Shown: in pieces, positions 38,801-48,700 of the stretch
Layout of the letters: the number at the start of each line of letters is the position of its first letter
How positions within the stretch are numbered: position 1 is the stretch's first letter
NCBI GenBank assembly: GCA_019614645.1
Contig: JABWDB010000004.1
Span: 3,348,001 to 3,412,000 of the forward strand
Length of the DNA: 64,000 bases
Source: Stratiolaelaps scimitus
Taxonomy: Eukaryota > Arthropoda > Arachnida > Mesostigmata > Laelapidae
Direction: 5' to 3'
Position numbers and translations under genes: made by a program
The notes under the pieces: model-generated
What the model was told of the DNA's origin: nothing
Databases searched by the model: none
Seen by the model: the letters and a program-made list of their open reading frames with translations, nothing else

Positions 38801-41800
38801 GTGAATCTCTGTCAATTTCTATTCATTCACAAATAAAGCGAATACAAATGAACATTTCACCGTGTACGAGGAACACGATAGGCGACAAAAGTTGTAAAAA
38901 AGCGCCTAAACAATGGATATTGGAAACGCTGATGAAAGTGTTAGTAATGGACGAAAGTTATATAGAAATAGCTCATTAGCATTTCTCGTCAATCATTGAT
39001 GTTCGGGAGGCAAACCGTGAAGCAAGATGGTGATTCGTGGCGGTTAAGTGCTCGTACGAGTGAAATGGGTACTGTACCGGTTTAAGAAAAGGATTTCATG
39101 TTTTCTTGCCGGCGGTGGCCAATAATATTTTTGTACGGGTTGAAATAGGCGATAATAGAAAATTATATACAAATACAGACAAACACGCGTCATCCTGGAA
39201 CGTCCATCGGACGGCATTCAAAGTAGTTGCCGTTCAATGGCTATATTTGGAACAACTCCTGTCTGGCTTCCATCGTGTGTACACAACATGGATTTTGTCA
39301 AATAGTAGAACACTCTGAGGTGAAATTAGCCCACCGGGGATCGGGTCCAATAGGAAATGCGGCCACCACGAATAGTTTGGTACCTTGACGAAGCAGTAAA
39401 TTAAGCTGTATGGCACCAGTATTGACCTCAAGTAATAGCGTGAGTCCCATACAGATAATTTGGCAGTTGTCCATTGAGAGTAAATACTACCATATAAATG
39501 ATCATATCGGAGAGTATCCACTGATAGTATCAACGGATAACGTCAACCGTAAATGTACACAATGTACAAACAATTCGTTTTGTTGCACTGATAATGGCAG
39601 ACCGTTACTGACAAACATGGCTTTATGCTCCGTACCAACAGGACAGAGACTTGTTTTGTTACTTTGTCGTTGGGCCTCGCAAATGGGAACTAAATGGAAC
39701 TGAGGAGGATTCACGTTTTCACGTTATTTTAGAGGATTTCACGTTTTGCGGAGCGACGACACGTTGGCATCTATAAGCGTCGACCCCGGCGGCGTGGTGC
39801 ATTCGTGCGAGCCTGCAGTGCAGCCCGAGGAAACACTTAAGTGCACGGGTTCTATCCCCACCGTTGCACATTTACATTTAAAAGGGGTAAGTCTTCCGAC
39901 ACAACAAGCTAGTCCGTGGACGTTAAATTCTGGCTGAGGGTCAACCCGAAAGCAATTAGGCTATCACCTATCAGTCAATCTTATCTTACCCATTTTACTT
40001 AAGCAATCGGTTGCAGTCAGTCGTAAATGGAATCAGCGCATATACTAATTATATTCTGATTTGGCAATTACGTAAACTACATAAAACTAATAGCTTTAGA
40101 CAAGTATCCGCACAGCCAGTTATTCAGAGAAACTGAACCGAATTAAAAATAACAACTTGAAAGGCGCCCATTCCACAAAAACACTAAACCATTTCACGTA
40201 ATTATTATATTATATATATATATATTGTCACTTTCCCCCATATCGTACTACGAGAGCGCGTTGAAAAAAACGGTCATTTCAGAACTATTATACAACATAT
40301 ATGGTTGTCATGAACGATGTCACTCCGGGGTCATTCGCTATAAAAGTATCTCCACCAAAATGTAGACGTCACCCGTAAGCGATCACGCTAATAAATATTC
40401 TGTCCACGTCTAGCAGTAGTCGTCGCAGTAGTAGTAGCAACAGATACAATTCCCGAACGTAATTGTATTCGCAATCCAACAACAAGCAAGTTACACAGCG
40501 GTATTCGTCAGATCAGACGTGACGACAAATGAAACCGCGTGTGTCACTGATTTCTGCACGAAACCAGATGAAACGAACGGTTGCGCAACATGGCTCCATT
40601 CATTCGAGTGGTGACGGCGGCGGCGGCCACATGTTGCCGCTCCCATCTGCTGCTGTTCCGCGGATGAACATGTATCGCTCTTGCGTGTTTACTGCCCTTA
40701 GGCAGGACGCGATGAATCTCCACGACGAAGACGAAGATCATATCGACGTTAGAATGCTGGCAGGTGGTGATGGTGGTCCAGACACGTCACTATATACCAA
40801 GTACATCACTATTATGACTATTATTATTAGTTGGTGGTCGCCGTTGTTGCCGATAGACGATCAGAATCATGGACCAAGCCAGCGTCCATGATCGTCCAGA
40901 GCCGGATCTCCCCCCAAAATCTCGCTATTGCTATACGCGGACGTTGTTTGCGAGCGTGAACACTGTATACACGTCTGTTTAGCAACGGGCCGCCAGCCAC
41001 CTCATTGGCCGTTTGGCCGGCAGGTTCACGTGAGACTGATATCTACATCTACTCGTATTGCTACTAGAAATTTGATATCAAATAATCAAATAGCATAGAG
41101 CAAATATCAAATAGTGTCATGTCATTGCTTGTTTGCTTGGAAACTAAGCCTGCTAGCCAAATGTTCGTTGTTGCTGCTGCTGCAACGCTGTTGTTGTTGT
41201 CAAACGATAGTTCCAATGGGCAGTTCACCAAAGTCCCGAATGCGGATCAACAACAACAACAGCAACAGCACCCGTGTCAGGAGCAACACGAGCAGGACAT
41301 CGTGCGCGCTCGTGCTTGTGGCAATAGTGGCAACTATTGCCAGGAGGCGACGATCAGTCGGACGGACACAGCGATGAACAGATCGTCAGATGTGCGGACG
41401 AACCAAGTCGCCAAACGACCGCCGGCTGAAACCAGCCAGGCAACTGTCCAAGCAACAGCAGGATAACAATACAACAACAGCAGGACAGCAGCGACAGCAG
41501 CTGCAGGACATCAATGGCAGCGGGAGCACCGCCATCCGCAGGACTGTACCGGCACGGTTGCCTGGTGAACACAGCGAGCGGTTGCTTGCTGAACGGGTGG
41601 CGACAAAACGATCGCTGCTGGCCACGGTGGTGCCACTACCGCGCTGGGCTACGCGGAGCGATCTATCTCATCACTCTGCACTTGCAGAACGTCTTGCCCA
41701 ACCCCCTACCAGCGGGTGCTAGCCTCTCCTCTCGGCTACAACTGCGCGCAATTGCTGCTGTTCGTAAGAGCGATAGGCTAATAGTCTGCAGCGGTGTGTC

Positions 41801-44587
41801 CATTTCTCGTTATTGCAGTTGCCCCGTTGGTCAGCTACGCGCACTTTTTGTTGTTGCTGTTGCTGCTGCTGGTGGCGTCGTCGTTGTCAGCTGGTCGCTC
41901 CCTCGCTCGGCTCGTGAGCTGTTTGCACGCTGTCGGGGCCGGACGCCGCGGGGTTGGATTTGGCCCGGCTATTATTGTATAATCCCTCCCGACGCTGTTC
42001 TGCCACGAAGATGAAGCCAATGAACGTGAAGTAGAATAGATCTGACCACCGCCAAGTTGGTAGAAGTGAAAGGCCACCCCACTCAGCGGTCAGCTGAAAC
42101 TGACGAATAGTTTTGGGGGCGCCAAAGAAGCCAAGAGAAACGAGCATGTAAGTTGTGGATCCACAATAGCTTGTCGTGAATATGCCTTGTTGAATGATCG
42201 CAAGTGACTGCAGAGTCTCGTAGAGGGTGTTGAGCATCGATTGGATAGACAAACAGGAGTCACGTGGGTGGCTTGGGTTCAAATCCAGACGCTGCCAGCC
42301 GCTTTGGGGAGCCTTTGGATTTCGTAATCTGTGGACTCTGGCCAGGTACGACAAGGTTAAATAATATAGCAAAGATGGCCCCGATATGTTCTCGTGGTAA
42401 TTCCTAAACGTCCAGCGCCGAGGCCAGCCACATCAGGGGAACTGCTGAGAGTCTGGCAAAGCTAACGAAAGCAACAAGAGCGAATGAATGGTCTGCAGAG
42501 GGAGAAATAATACTCCGGTGCACCCGCATCCATGTGAGCGTGGACACGGCCACAAATAGACAGAGAGAGAGAGCGTATGAAGATACGGCACGTGTACAAA
42601 TGTACTCCGGATGGTACAAAGGTCTCACCGACCAGTGAAATAACCATCAGTCGCAAGGCAGCGATAGCTAGATAAGCACCGGTCCCAGTAAGTACACCAT
42701 AGCAGTGTGTGACGTTGATCCACGATTAACAAAATTAACGAAAGAAGCTCCCATTAGAGCGTCCTGCAGTCCGAGTTGCTCACAGTCGCAGCAACATTCT
42801 GGATTGCTTCATGAACGGCCACGCGAACGACAACGCCACGTATTAGGCTCAGCTGTGAAAAGGGCCGATACTATTGGAAGAAAACAAGTTTCATATCGCA
42901 CCCAAGGAATCGAATGTATTGTGAGCGGACTACTTGTACAGCGTCGATTTGGCTGTCGATACTAAGATGCTCGTTATATTTTTATCGTTCCTATGACCTT
43001 TGGCACCATCTCACTGTCGAATTCACCAGCTGTCATCGTAGTTTCCACTGTCATTGTTATCTATAACAACTGGATGGGGATCCACCAAATCGACTTTCAG
43101 TATTCTCTCTCGGCTGACTGACCCACCATCGTGCCGCTCCTCTCCGCTTGATTCCGCTCGGTAACGTTACATGCAGACGTTAAGTGGAGATCGTCAATGA
43201 GAATAAATGTAGAACATTAGACACTGATGATTTGCGTGAACGACTTCGTCGTCACTTGGCGTTACGATCAATAATGTAGGTTTGTTGTTGCTGCTGCTGC
43301 TGTTGTCGTTGCCGTTGCTATGAATTTCAGCTACAGAATTGTTGCCGAATCTGATCGCTTGGCTGATTTAGAAAAAGCTTCACGTCTAAGCGGGCTTTTG
43401 CCAGAACTTCCAGTCATGAAATGGCGAAATGAATGCGACTATATTTCCCAAGGCTACCTTGTGATATACAGCTTGCACTTAATAAATCTTAACGGTAGAT
43501 GAATCTAATCGACCGTTTTAAGTCTCCTGTCGTGAATAATGAGTAATTCACAGGAATCAACTGTTCATGTGCTGCATGGCCCAAAATGTTGCATCCGAAG
43601 TCGTCTGTGATTGGGTTCCCTTAGCCCTTAGAATTCCGCGGACCTCGCTAGATTGCAAACGAAGAAGTCAAAAATAGTTAGCTCTTCAGAACACAAACCA
43701 ATGTTAGTTCGAAGTTAGTTGTGAAACCGCTTGCATGCACATATGTAGGTGCACTGTATGCCAGGTCGTTAGGTAGCTGCCAAAAAATCAGGCTGCCTTT
43801 ACCAGTAGCATACGTGCGCGACATATCAGAGAACTTAAGCACTCTAAGACTGCAGTTCCTTTAATAAGCCAATAAAGCCTTCAACCACCAGTCGCACCAA
43901 TGGCTCACATATCATAGTGCATATAATATGTACATAATACGCTCATGTTGTTACTTTCTCTTTCTGTAGAAGAATGGCCTCTCCTAAAACTTCATGTGGA
44001 ACCAAACGCCTGGATAGCAGTCGCCCGCGACTGGTGTCCAACGAACGACTGACTACTGCCTTCTGCCGGTGTTCGCTTGCTCGTGCGAATCACAAACGTC
44101 CATCCTCATCATGCTTCTTCTGTGCTATTTATTCCTCTACGGGGTTCCTAAGGGCCCTGCCAGTTCATATTGGCGGTGGGGGCTGGCATCACGTTCCATG
44201 ATCACGTCATTCTATCAAAGAATCGAATACAACCGACAACCTCGAACAGGGCACGAAGCGGCGACAACCTTGCCAGCCACCGCCGGCGATCGATCCCCGT
44301 CAGATTGCGTAAGAAAAGACTCAATTTGTTCTATGCTAACAGGAGGAAAAGGCCAAGATGAAAAGCAAGAAATGCGAAGGAGTTGTCGAGCGTGAACAAC
44401 CAGCATAAGCGTAAGGACAATGGCAAGCCCGATGAAAGAGCTGAACGAATGTGGCGCTGACGATACCAGGGTAAGCTGACAACAAATTGCTTCAGCATGA
44501 CCGCAATGAGGTGTATATCTGGTAACAGCGAAATAATAACATTTTTATTATGAGTATGGTAATTGTTATTATAATAGTATAATGCTA

Positions 44588-44625
<38 letters not shown>

Positions 44626-47600
44626 TATATCGTATCAAGGCAAGACAGCCGCTATATTGTCAATGATAATGTGTCTTATTATGAAAGTTCGGAGAGATCT
44701 GTTATTGTGGTCTGCATCATGAAACCTGCGTTTGGTTGAGGTTTTCTCATTGGAAGGGAAAAATCAAGTCACATTATGTCAACTGTCGTAGGTAATGAGA
44801 TGCCTTGCACTAACGGCGGCTATAATGATACGGCGAATATGTTCGAACAGGCCGATTTAATATATCTAACAGGGGGTAAATATATTGACGTAAATAACGG
44901 GCCACTATGTGTGCAATAGGTGAACAAGCTGCTACCTGAACGGATATTGTTCAAAGGGGTTATCAGTTACTTAGGACTATTCCTGTTCCTATGTGTGAGG
45001 TTCCATGAGCAGGATTTGAAATTTCGGCCTGCCAGTGGGCTCAGCCCTACGAGTGCAACTTATCGAATAAATACGATGCCGCTGAAAACCGTTTACTGCC
45101 GGTATTCGTATTTGCCTCTATCGCTTGTCAATAAAGCAATAAAAAAAGCTGTCTAGTAAAATTTTATATTTGAAAGCAGCTTTCGACCGATGACCGTGAC
45201 CAACTTGAAATTCCCTCGACCCAAAAAAAGAGACCAACTTTAACTTCGGAGTTAACGAACAGATTCCGTTCAGAAATACTCGTTGGCGCATTTCGGCCGA
45301 GTGGAATGGCAGGTCGACAGTAGTCCGACGAATCCATCAACTTGATTAAGCCAAACTCCAACGAATTTGTGACTCTCGAGATTACTCCAGATCTTTTCCT
45401 TGGAACAATTACTGCTCATGCCACCACCATTGTCAATGTCCACCACCGTCGTGTAAGCCGCAAGTTGACTCAAGTGACCTTAATCCTAACTAAGCAAATA
45501 CTGTAATACATATGCCTCTAGCTGGTAAAAGTGTCTATGCTTTCACCTCGTGTCAACAGTCGCTTCCCCCATGTGTCGGCTCAAGGTTCGCACGGCGGTT
45601 ACGATTGAGCGGCGTTTTCTCGTTGTCAACTACGACCAAAAAGAATAACCTATGTGTCCATGTTCTATTGACCAAGGTTTATCTTTACTTGCGGTGTCAG
45701 CGACATTACTTTAAGTCAAAGGACCAATGCAGTGTCGAGCCGAATGTTTCGATGGCCGCTTAGACGACAACTGCTGCCGAAAGTTGATGGCTGACTCGAA
45801 TATAGTTATATGAGTTTGACTCGCTAAACAGATGAAAATCAACGGGCGGCTACTTGATTTTTACTATACATAGACGCTAGGTAGATAGCCAGCTAAGAGT
45901 AAAAACTACATTTTAGGCGGCGTCTTCTAAGGCGCATTTGTTGCGTAGAGCGCTTGTATCTACCACACACTTCATCGAACCCCTAGAAATCTTTAAAACG
46001 AATAGCAAGCGTACAATGTCGCCGACACTACATTTGCTCAGAAATGACTCGTTCTCATACGTCGATCACAATTTTAGTTGTTAAACAAACAGCAATCTAC
46101 ATATATATATATATACTGGTGCTCTTGAAGAATCGGTAGTATGATTGTTGCTACTTCTTCGTCTATTTTGGTTAAGCACTCAGTATATGATGATGGCTGT
46201 GTTGCGACTATGTAAGTAAACACATGTTGAGCATTTGCTTATTACCAGTAACAATGTCCGTCATACTTACCCCGTCTTGACAAAGTCCCCGATCATTTCG
46301 ACGAGTTGTCTCGAGAATTTCATCTCCTCATCAGTGAACTTGTGTTTACGGAACCACTCAGGTGTGCTGTTGTAGCGAGGATCTTCGAGGTTCTTCTCAT
46401 GCGTTAGAATCGAACCAATCATATACGGCAAATCGGTCGCATGGACAGTGCCCATCCAAGCTGGCCACAGTTTTATCGATGGACGATGGGTAAACTGATA
46501 CCGATAGACGACATGGCCACGCTTGGCGAGAAATTCACCGAACAAATTTGTGGGACAGGTGAATACGGCGTCCCCGTATGTCTGACCAATGAGGTTATAG
46601 GCGGTCTCGTCGGCATAGCTATCGACGGCGTTCTCAAAGTACTGGTCGAAATTGTGGTATATGGCTCCAAATGGCGCGTCGAACAGTCGTGGGTAGATCG
46701 TCGAAGGGACGACCTTGTATTGGGTTTTGGCTGTGTCGACTCCCTGCGCGAGGAGGTTCTGCAGAGGCGTGCTAATGAACAGAGTGCCCTCATCTGTCAC
46801 AGTGCCCATAAACACTTCCTCGCCGTTGAGGACCTTCACGTCTTCGGGCATCAGCGGGTGAATGGGCACGAATTCGTCATCGTAAATCGGCAGAAACATG
46901 TCAGCAAGAAGGCCAAGATGTGAGATGCCATCGATCATGTTATGCGCGTCAGCTTTACGCAGGCATTCCATTGTCTCGTTGTATTTCTCTTCGGAGTACA
47001 CGCCGTGACTGCAGTTGGTCAAACCAATGAGGGTGTGGAAACGAGAGATCTCGTTCTTCATCTGGAACGTGACAAGTGAAAGGGCTGTACCCGACTCGAA
47101 GATCACTCGCTTGAAAAGGCCCTTCGATAGGGGCGAATACATATGCAATCCTACAGAGAAGGCACCGGCGCTCTGACCGAATAGCGTTATCGCCTCGGGA
47201 TCACCTCCAAACTTATCCGCGTTCTCCCGGACCCACTTCAGCGCAAGCAGCTGATCGTAGAAGCCTTCGTTGCCGGGAGCGTCCGCATGCCGCGTACTCA
47301 AGAATCCAAACACTCCGACACGGTAATTGAACGACACAAAAATCACATCCGTTATAGCGGAAAACGGAAGACCATCGTTGTAGAAAAGGCTCGAATCGCC
47401 GAATTGGAAGGCCCCTCCGTAGACAAAGACTACGACGGGTTTCTTCTCCGCGTCACCCTGAGGTTTCCACACGTTGATCGTCAAACAGTCCTCCGTCGAA
47501 TCCTTGTAGTCAAAGGTCACATTCTCGCCATGAATGTACGTCGCTTGAACACAGGCCTTTGAGAACTCCTTCGTCATCAGGACATCACTCCAGGCGTCGA

Positions 47601-47820
47601 CCGGCGCAGGTTTCCTGAAGCGAAGATCGCCAAGCGGCGGTTTCGCATAGGGTATGCCAAAGAAGGCCTCAACCCTCTTGCCTTCAAACTCCAGAATTTT
47701 GCCCTGAATCGGACCTGTTGACGTGGCGATCACTTCGCTGTCCTGCCCATGAGCTATCGTTAGCGTAGCGGCTAACGCGGCTGCGGCGCACATCAACCGG
47801 CCAATTTTCACCGCCATCAT
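21773..47820 (-). CDS. cholinesterase-like type-B carboxylesterase, 3 exons, 26 kb
   Basis: Secreted or membrane-anchored alpha/beta-hydrolase that cleaves carboxylic esters. Exons in transcript order: 47820-46271, 23725-23573, 22022-21773; 1953 nt, 650 aa. Signal peptide about 1-25 (ends AHG/QD). Catalytic Ser217 in FGQSAG, Glu344 in TDEGTLF, His460 in VHATDL; oxyanion GGAF (135-138). Cysteine pairs expected from the family: C90-C112, C270-C286, C422-C558. The tail has a Lys/Pro/Thr-rich linker (about 569-610) and ends with a hydrophobic segment (about 630-645), as in GPI-signal or tail-anchored proteins. The exon 1 donor is gg|gtaagt, which hides an in-frame TAA (46269-46267), so a naive call would stop at 517 aa. 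The phase carries over the 22,545-nt intron exactly: the next exon starts ttctgtaatctttcag|caaacc and encodes TGEWPRYSAS and CELWRPYL, the standard C-terminal end of this family. GQSAG replaces the GESAG of classical acetylcholinesterases, so substrate is open. Confidence 0.88.
23573..23725 (-). CDS. carboxylesterase exon 2 (C-terminal catalytic-domain edge)
   Basis: The acceptor is ttctgtaatctttcag. It encodes GKPTIPGSTGEWPRYSAS, then KYVNLAPG, then KKDKCELWRPYL, which align in order with the conserved WPxY...YxxLxxG...C.xW..yL end of type-B esterases. Cys558 is the usual partner of Cys422. The donor is gtacga, a weaker site than the others, so a different 3' boundary within a few codons is possible. 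Confidence 0.85.
23788..24097 (-). other. possible nested exon with signal-peptide-like sequence
   Basis: After a possible acceptor (cgacaacag), the minus strand at 24097-23990 reads LALTLLGFAACANAARQ, a typical hydrophobic signal-peptide core ending in a small-residue cleavage site, then KYRDVPDLDGPK and an NMT glycosylation sequon with a nearby Cys. No in-frame ATG is present, so a short upstream exon would be needed. Downstream the frame runs into (TA)n repeat. No family is recognised. Confidence 0.25.
23852..23890. repeat. (TA)n microsatellite
   Basis: Nearly 40 bases of alternating T and A, broken only by a single CG just to the right, about 130 nt upstream of esterase exon 2 on the transcribed strand. 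Confidence 0.95.
26003..26630 (+). other. broken open frames, possible decayed coding sequence
   Basis: Two overlapping + frames (26003-26413, 136 codons; 26352-26630, 92 codons). A third reading, running from about 26250 into the second, gives a protein-like string (VEIKAQDGGFSNVLLSVS ... DSVMTLPTNT) interrupted by two close stops near 26332-26340, and ends at a donor-like gggtaagc (about 26538). The DGGFSNVLLSVS segment faintly recalls the N-terminal start of CLCA-type proteins, but this is weak. It could be a decayed gene or chance. Confidence 0.2.
29094..29145. repeat. (ATT)n microsatellite
   Basis: About 16 ATT/TTA units with one interruption (tatcatt). Confidence 0.95.
29299..29348 (-). 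mobile_element. SINE-C 3' fragment
   Basis: The string ttttccgggctgactcacag and the next 28 bases are the reverse complement of the SINE-C 3' end (compare 59072-59105 and 54940-54965 on the + strand). Only about 50 bp of the element remain. Confidence 0.5.
30984..31076. repeat. perfect 28-bp hairpin with flanking direct repeat
   Basis: Bases 31014-31041 and 31049-31076 are perfect reverse complements, separated by a 7-base loop (gagttca). In addition the 20-mer cgagttcagatttatagcct occurs twice in direct orientation, at 30984-31003 and 31041-31060. It lies inside the esterase intron. It looks like a template-switch product or a small foldback element. Confidence 0.9.
32025..32250 (+). mobile_element. 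tRNA-like SINE (SINE-B-like head)
   Basis: About 32040-32100 carries an A-box-like atcggtagttg and a B box ggctcaaatcc, then ccgtgac as in the SINE-B head at 12450-12530. The body to the right is not shared clearly with other copies. Assignment to SINE-B is tentative. Confidence 0.4.
32400..33450. other. CAG/CAA/GCC-rich low-complexity island in the esterase intron
   Basis: A kilobase much richer in G+C than its flanks, dominated by imperfect trinucleotide runs (gccgccgcc, aacaacaac, cagcagcag), preceded by a run of 14-15 Cs at about 32260. Many frames stay open on both strands because triplet repeats lack stops; the encoded Ala/Ser/Thr/Gln strings are not evidence of a gene. Such islands can be promoter-proximal DNA or an alternative 5' exon, but no splice-supported exon is seen. 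Confidence 0.55.
36157..36205. repeat. 16-bp perfect inverted repeat
   Basis: ggtacctcgacgacta at 36157-36172 and its exact reverse complement at 36190-36205 enclose a 17-base spacer. The arm itself contains the palindrome ggtacc. Confidence 0.9.
37065..37203 (-). other. possible exon inside the esterase intron
   Basis: On the minus strand an acceptor-like tgtttgtattag is followed by about 46 open codons with alternating basic and hydrophobic residues (LATRFQHFRSWLDTIRDR, LSFLINGPIGLVNLA) and then a good donor, gtgagt. No partner exon or family is recognised. It could be chance. Confidence 0.2.
38070..38260 (-). mobile_element. SINE-A, diverged 5'-truncated copy
   Basis: Matches the + strand layout of the 13662-13926 copy in order: ctgactctcagctt ... 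ggtattact ... tcggggccacctttact ... aagaatccacagattaagaaagg. The tRNA-like head is missing. The copy is clearly older than the one at 13662-13926. Confidence 0.6.
39777..39952 (+). mobile_element. SINE-C copy
   Basis: An A-box-like ggcgtggtgcattcg and B box gggttctatccccacc stand about 55 nt apart, as in tRNAs with a long variable arm (Ser/Leu type). They are followed by cattta...ggggtaagtcttcc and the shared 3' segment gtggacgttaaattctggct...gtcaacccg. Aligns with copies at 58922-59108, 54866-54970 and 57717-57903 (reverse). Confidence 0.65.
40400..42020. other. second CAG/CTG-rich island in the esterase intron
   Basis: GC-rich, with gcggcggcgg near 40616, ttgttgctgctgctgc near 41166, caacaacaacaacagcaaca near 41248 and ttgttgctgttgctgctgct near 41850. 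A + frame at 41119-41466 begins with a signal-peptide-like segment (FVVAAAATLLLLS), then poly-Gln, but other frames over the same bases are open too, as expected for triplet repeats. No splice-linked exon is demonstrated. Confidence 0.45.
41887..42205 (-). other. long minus-strand open frame, membrane-like
   Basis: About 105 codons left of SINE-A on the minus strand encode several hydrophobic stretches (TTYMLVSLGFF, LFYFTFIGFIFVAEQ) with intervening charged residues, resembling a membrane-protein piece. The frame continues into SINE-A, so part of its length is accidental. No family is recognised. Confidence 0.2.
42208..42470 (+). mobile_element. SINE-A, near-full-length copy
   Basis: The tRNA-like head (tagagggtgttgagc as degenerate A box, gggttcaaatcc as B box at about 42276) is followed by a body aligning with the reverse complement of 13662-13926: gctttggggagcctttgg, ctgtggactctggccagg, ggccccgata, then the 3' module gaggccagccacatcagggga. 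It is older than the 13662 copy. Confidence 0.7.
43830..43890 (+). mobile_element. SINE-B 3' module fragment
   Basis: agaacttaagcactctaaga then ctgcagttcctttaataagcc and aataaagcc is the same module as 12360-12440 in opposite orientation to the 6612-6660 copy. Confidence 0.5.
44592..44622. repeat. (TA)n microsatellite
   Basis: About 31 bases of alternating A and T. Confidence 0.95.
46271..47820 (-). CDS. carboxylesterase exon 1 (signal peptide and catalytic domain)
   Basis: A single 1550-nt exon holding 516 full codons. It contains the signal peptide, the oxyanion loop, all three catalytic residues (Ser217, Glu344, His460) and five of the six disulphide cysteines. The start is the first of two adjacent ATGs (47820 and 47817); it directly precedes the hydrophobic signal core. 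The exon ends in DFVKTG, after which the family always continues (GNP/GKP ... WPxY), so the TAA three bases later belongs to the intron. Confidence 0.95.
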
Positions 47821-47829
47821 CTTATAAAT

Positions 47830-48700
47830 AATGAACGTTTCTTTATCGGCTGTGTCACGTGGTTCGAGCTGCGATTTCTGCAGCTCCGCTTTCGCGCTTC
47901 GTCAGCACTGGCTGGCAGCACTGCTCGCGCACAGTCAACTGCACCGCTGTCCTTTGGTCACCGTAAACACACCGGCAGCAACGACCACCGGCGCCACCTT
48001 CTGTAAAGCCTTTGTGCGGCTGAAACACGCACGACGACTATTGCCTCCGACAGCGGACTACCATAGAAAAATGAGACACTCCTGGGTTCGCGCCTCAGCC
48101 ACCGAACTGCCGCAGCCTGCCCCTCTCTCTCTCGCTCTCGCTATCTCTATCTATCTCTTGCCGCTACAGCGTCCCGGGCAACACCGGAGGGGCAGTGGGG
48201 CCGCTCCGCAGCTTCAGACAACAGCAACACCAGCAGCTACAGCACAACATCTATACACACTCAGCACGCGCACACACCAGCACCACCACTTGCCCACATC
48301 GGCAAACAGCGTAGCCGGTTGCGGGTCAGCGACGTGAATCAATGCCACCGGAAAGGGGAACCCGCCACCCAAACGCTGCCGCCGCCGCCGCCGCTCAACA
48401 TTGCCGGCTGGCCCTCAGCCCGGTGGCGGCTGGGAAGCTAAATGGTTTACCCCATCTCCGCCCCGTCGGTCGCAGGCGGCAGCTATCCCGGCTACGACGT
48501 GATTCGCTGGTGCTGGTTCTGGCCGAAATCGTCTGGGGAGCACAGATTGGCCGATTGGCCTGCTGAACACGCACCGCCGCCGCCGTCATCACCACCGTGG
48601 TGGCGGATCCCTTGACCGTGTGCACCACACCATCGACGTGATGGCCTGCAGCGGGCGACTTTATCAAGCCCAAAGTTTCGTTGTCGTGACGAATGCCAAT
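47830..48700 (-). promoter_or_regulatory. GC-rich 5' flank / probable promoter and 5' UTR of the esterase
   Basis: Immediately upstream of the esterase start the sequence is markedly GC-rich with CT/CA-rich runs (ctctctctcgctctcgctat near 48125, gccgccgccgccgctc near 48379, cgccgccgccgtcatc near 48570). No TATA box can be assigned. Open + frames here (47831-48337, 48342-48566) are judged by-products of low stop-codon density. Confidence 0.4.

Larger units (their letters stand above)
23726..46270 (-). other. 22.5-kb intron 1 of the esterase gene
   Basis: Bounded by a consensus donor (gtaagt at 46270-46265) and a pyrimidine-rich acceptor (ctttcag ending at 23726). Inside lie CAG/CAA/GCC-rich islands, SINE-A, -B and -C copies, microsatellites, two notable hairpins and several unexplained open frames, each listed separately. 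No nested gene can be proven. Blocks with nothing recognisable: about 24100-26000, 26700-29090, 29350-30980, 33500-36150, 38300-39770, 42980-43820 and 44630-46260. Confidence 0.8.

Noticed and set aside
41119..41722. Poly-Gln secreted protein
   Set aside because: The signal-like start is encoded by CTG/TTG repeats, competing frames are equally open, and no partner exon was found. Kept only as part of the low-complexity island.
46267..46269. TAA as the end of the esterase gene
   Set aside because: It lies within a consensus donor, the protein would lack the invariant C-terminal block and a disulphide cysteine, and in-phase continuing exons exist at 23725 and 22022.
47831..48566. Long + strand open frames opposite and upstream of the esterase start
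   Set aside because: They sit in GC- and triplet-rich DNA where stops are rare, encode low-complexity Ala/Pro/Gln/Thr strings, and have no splice or motif support.
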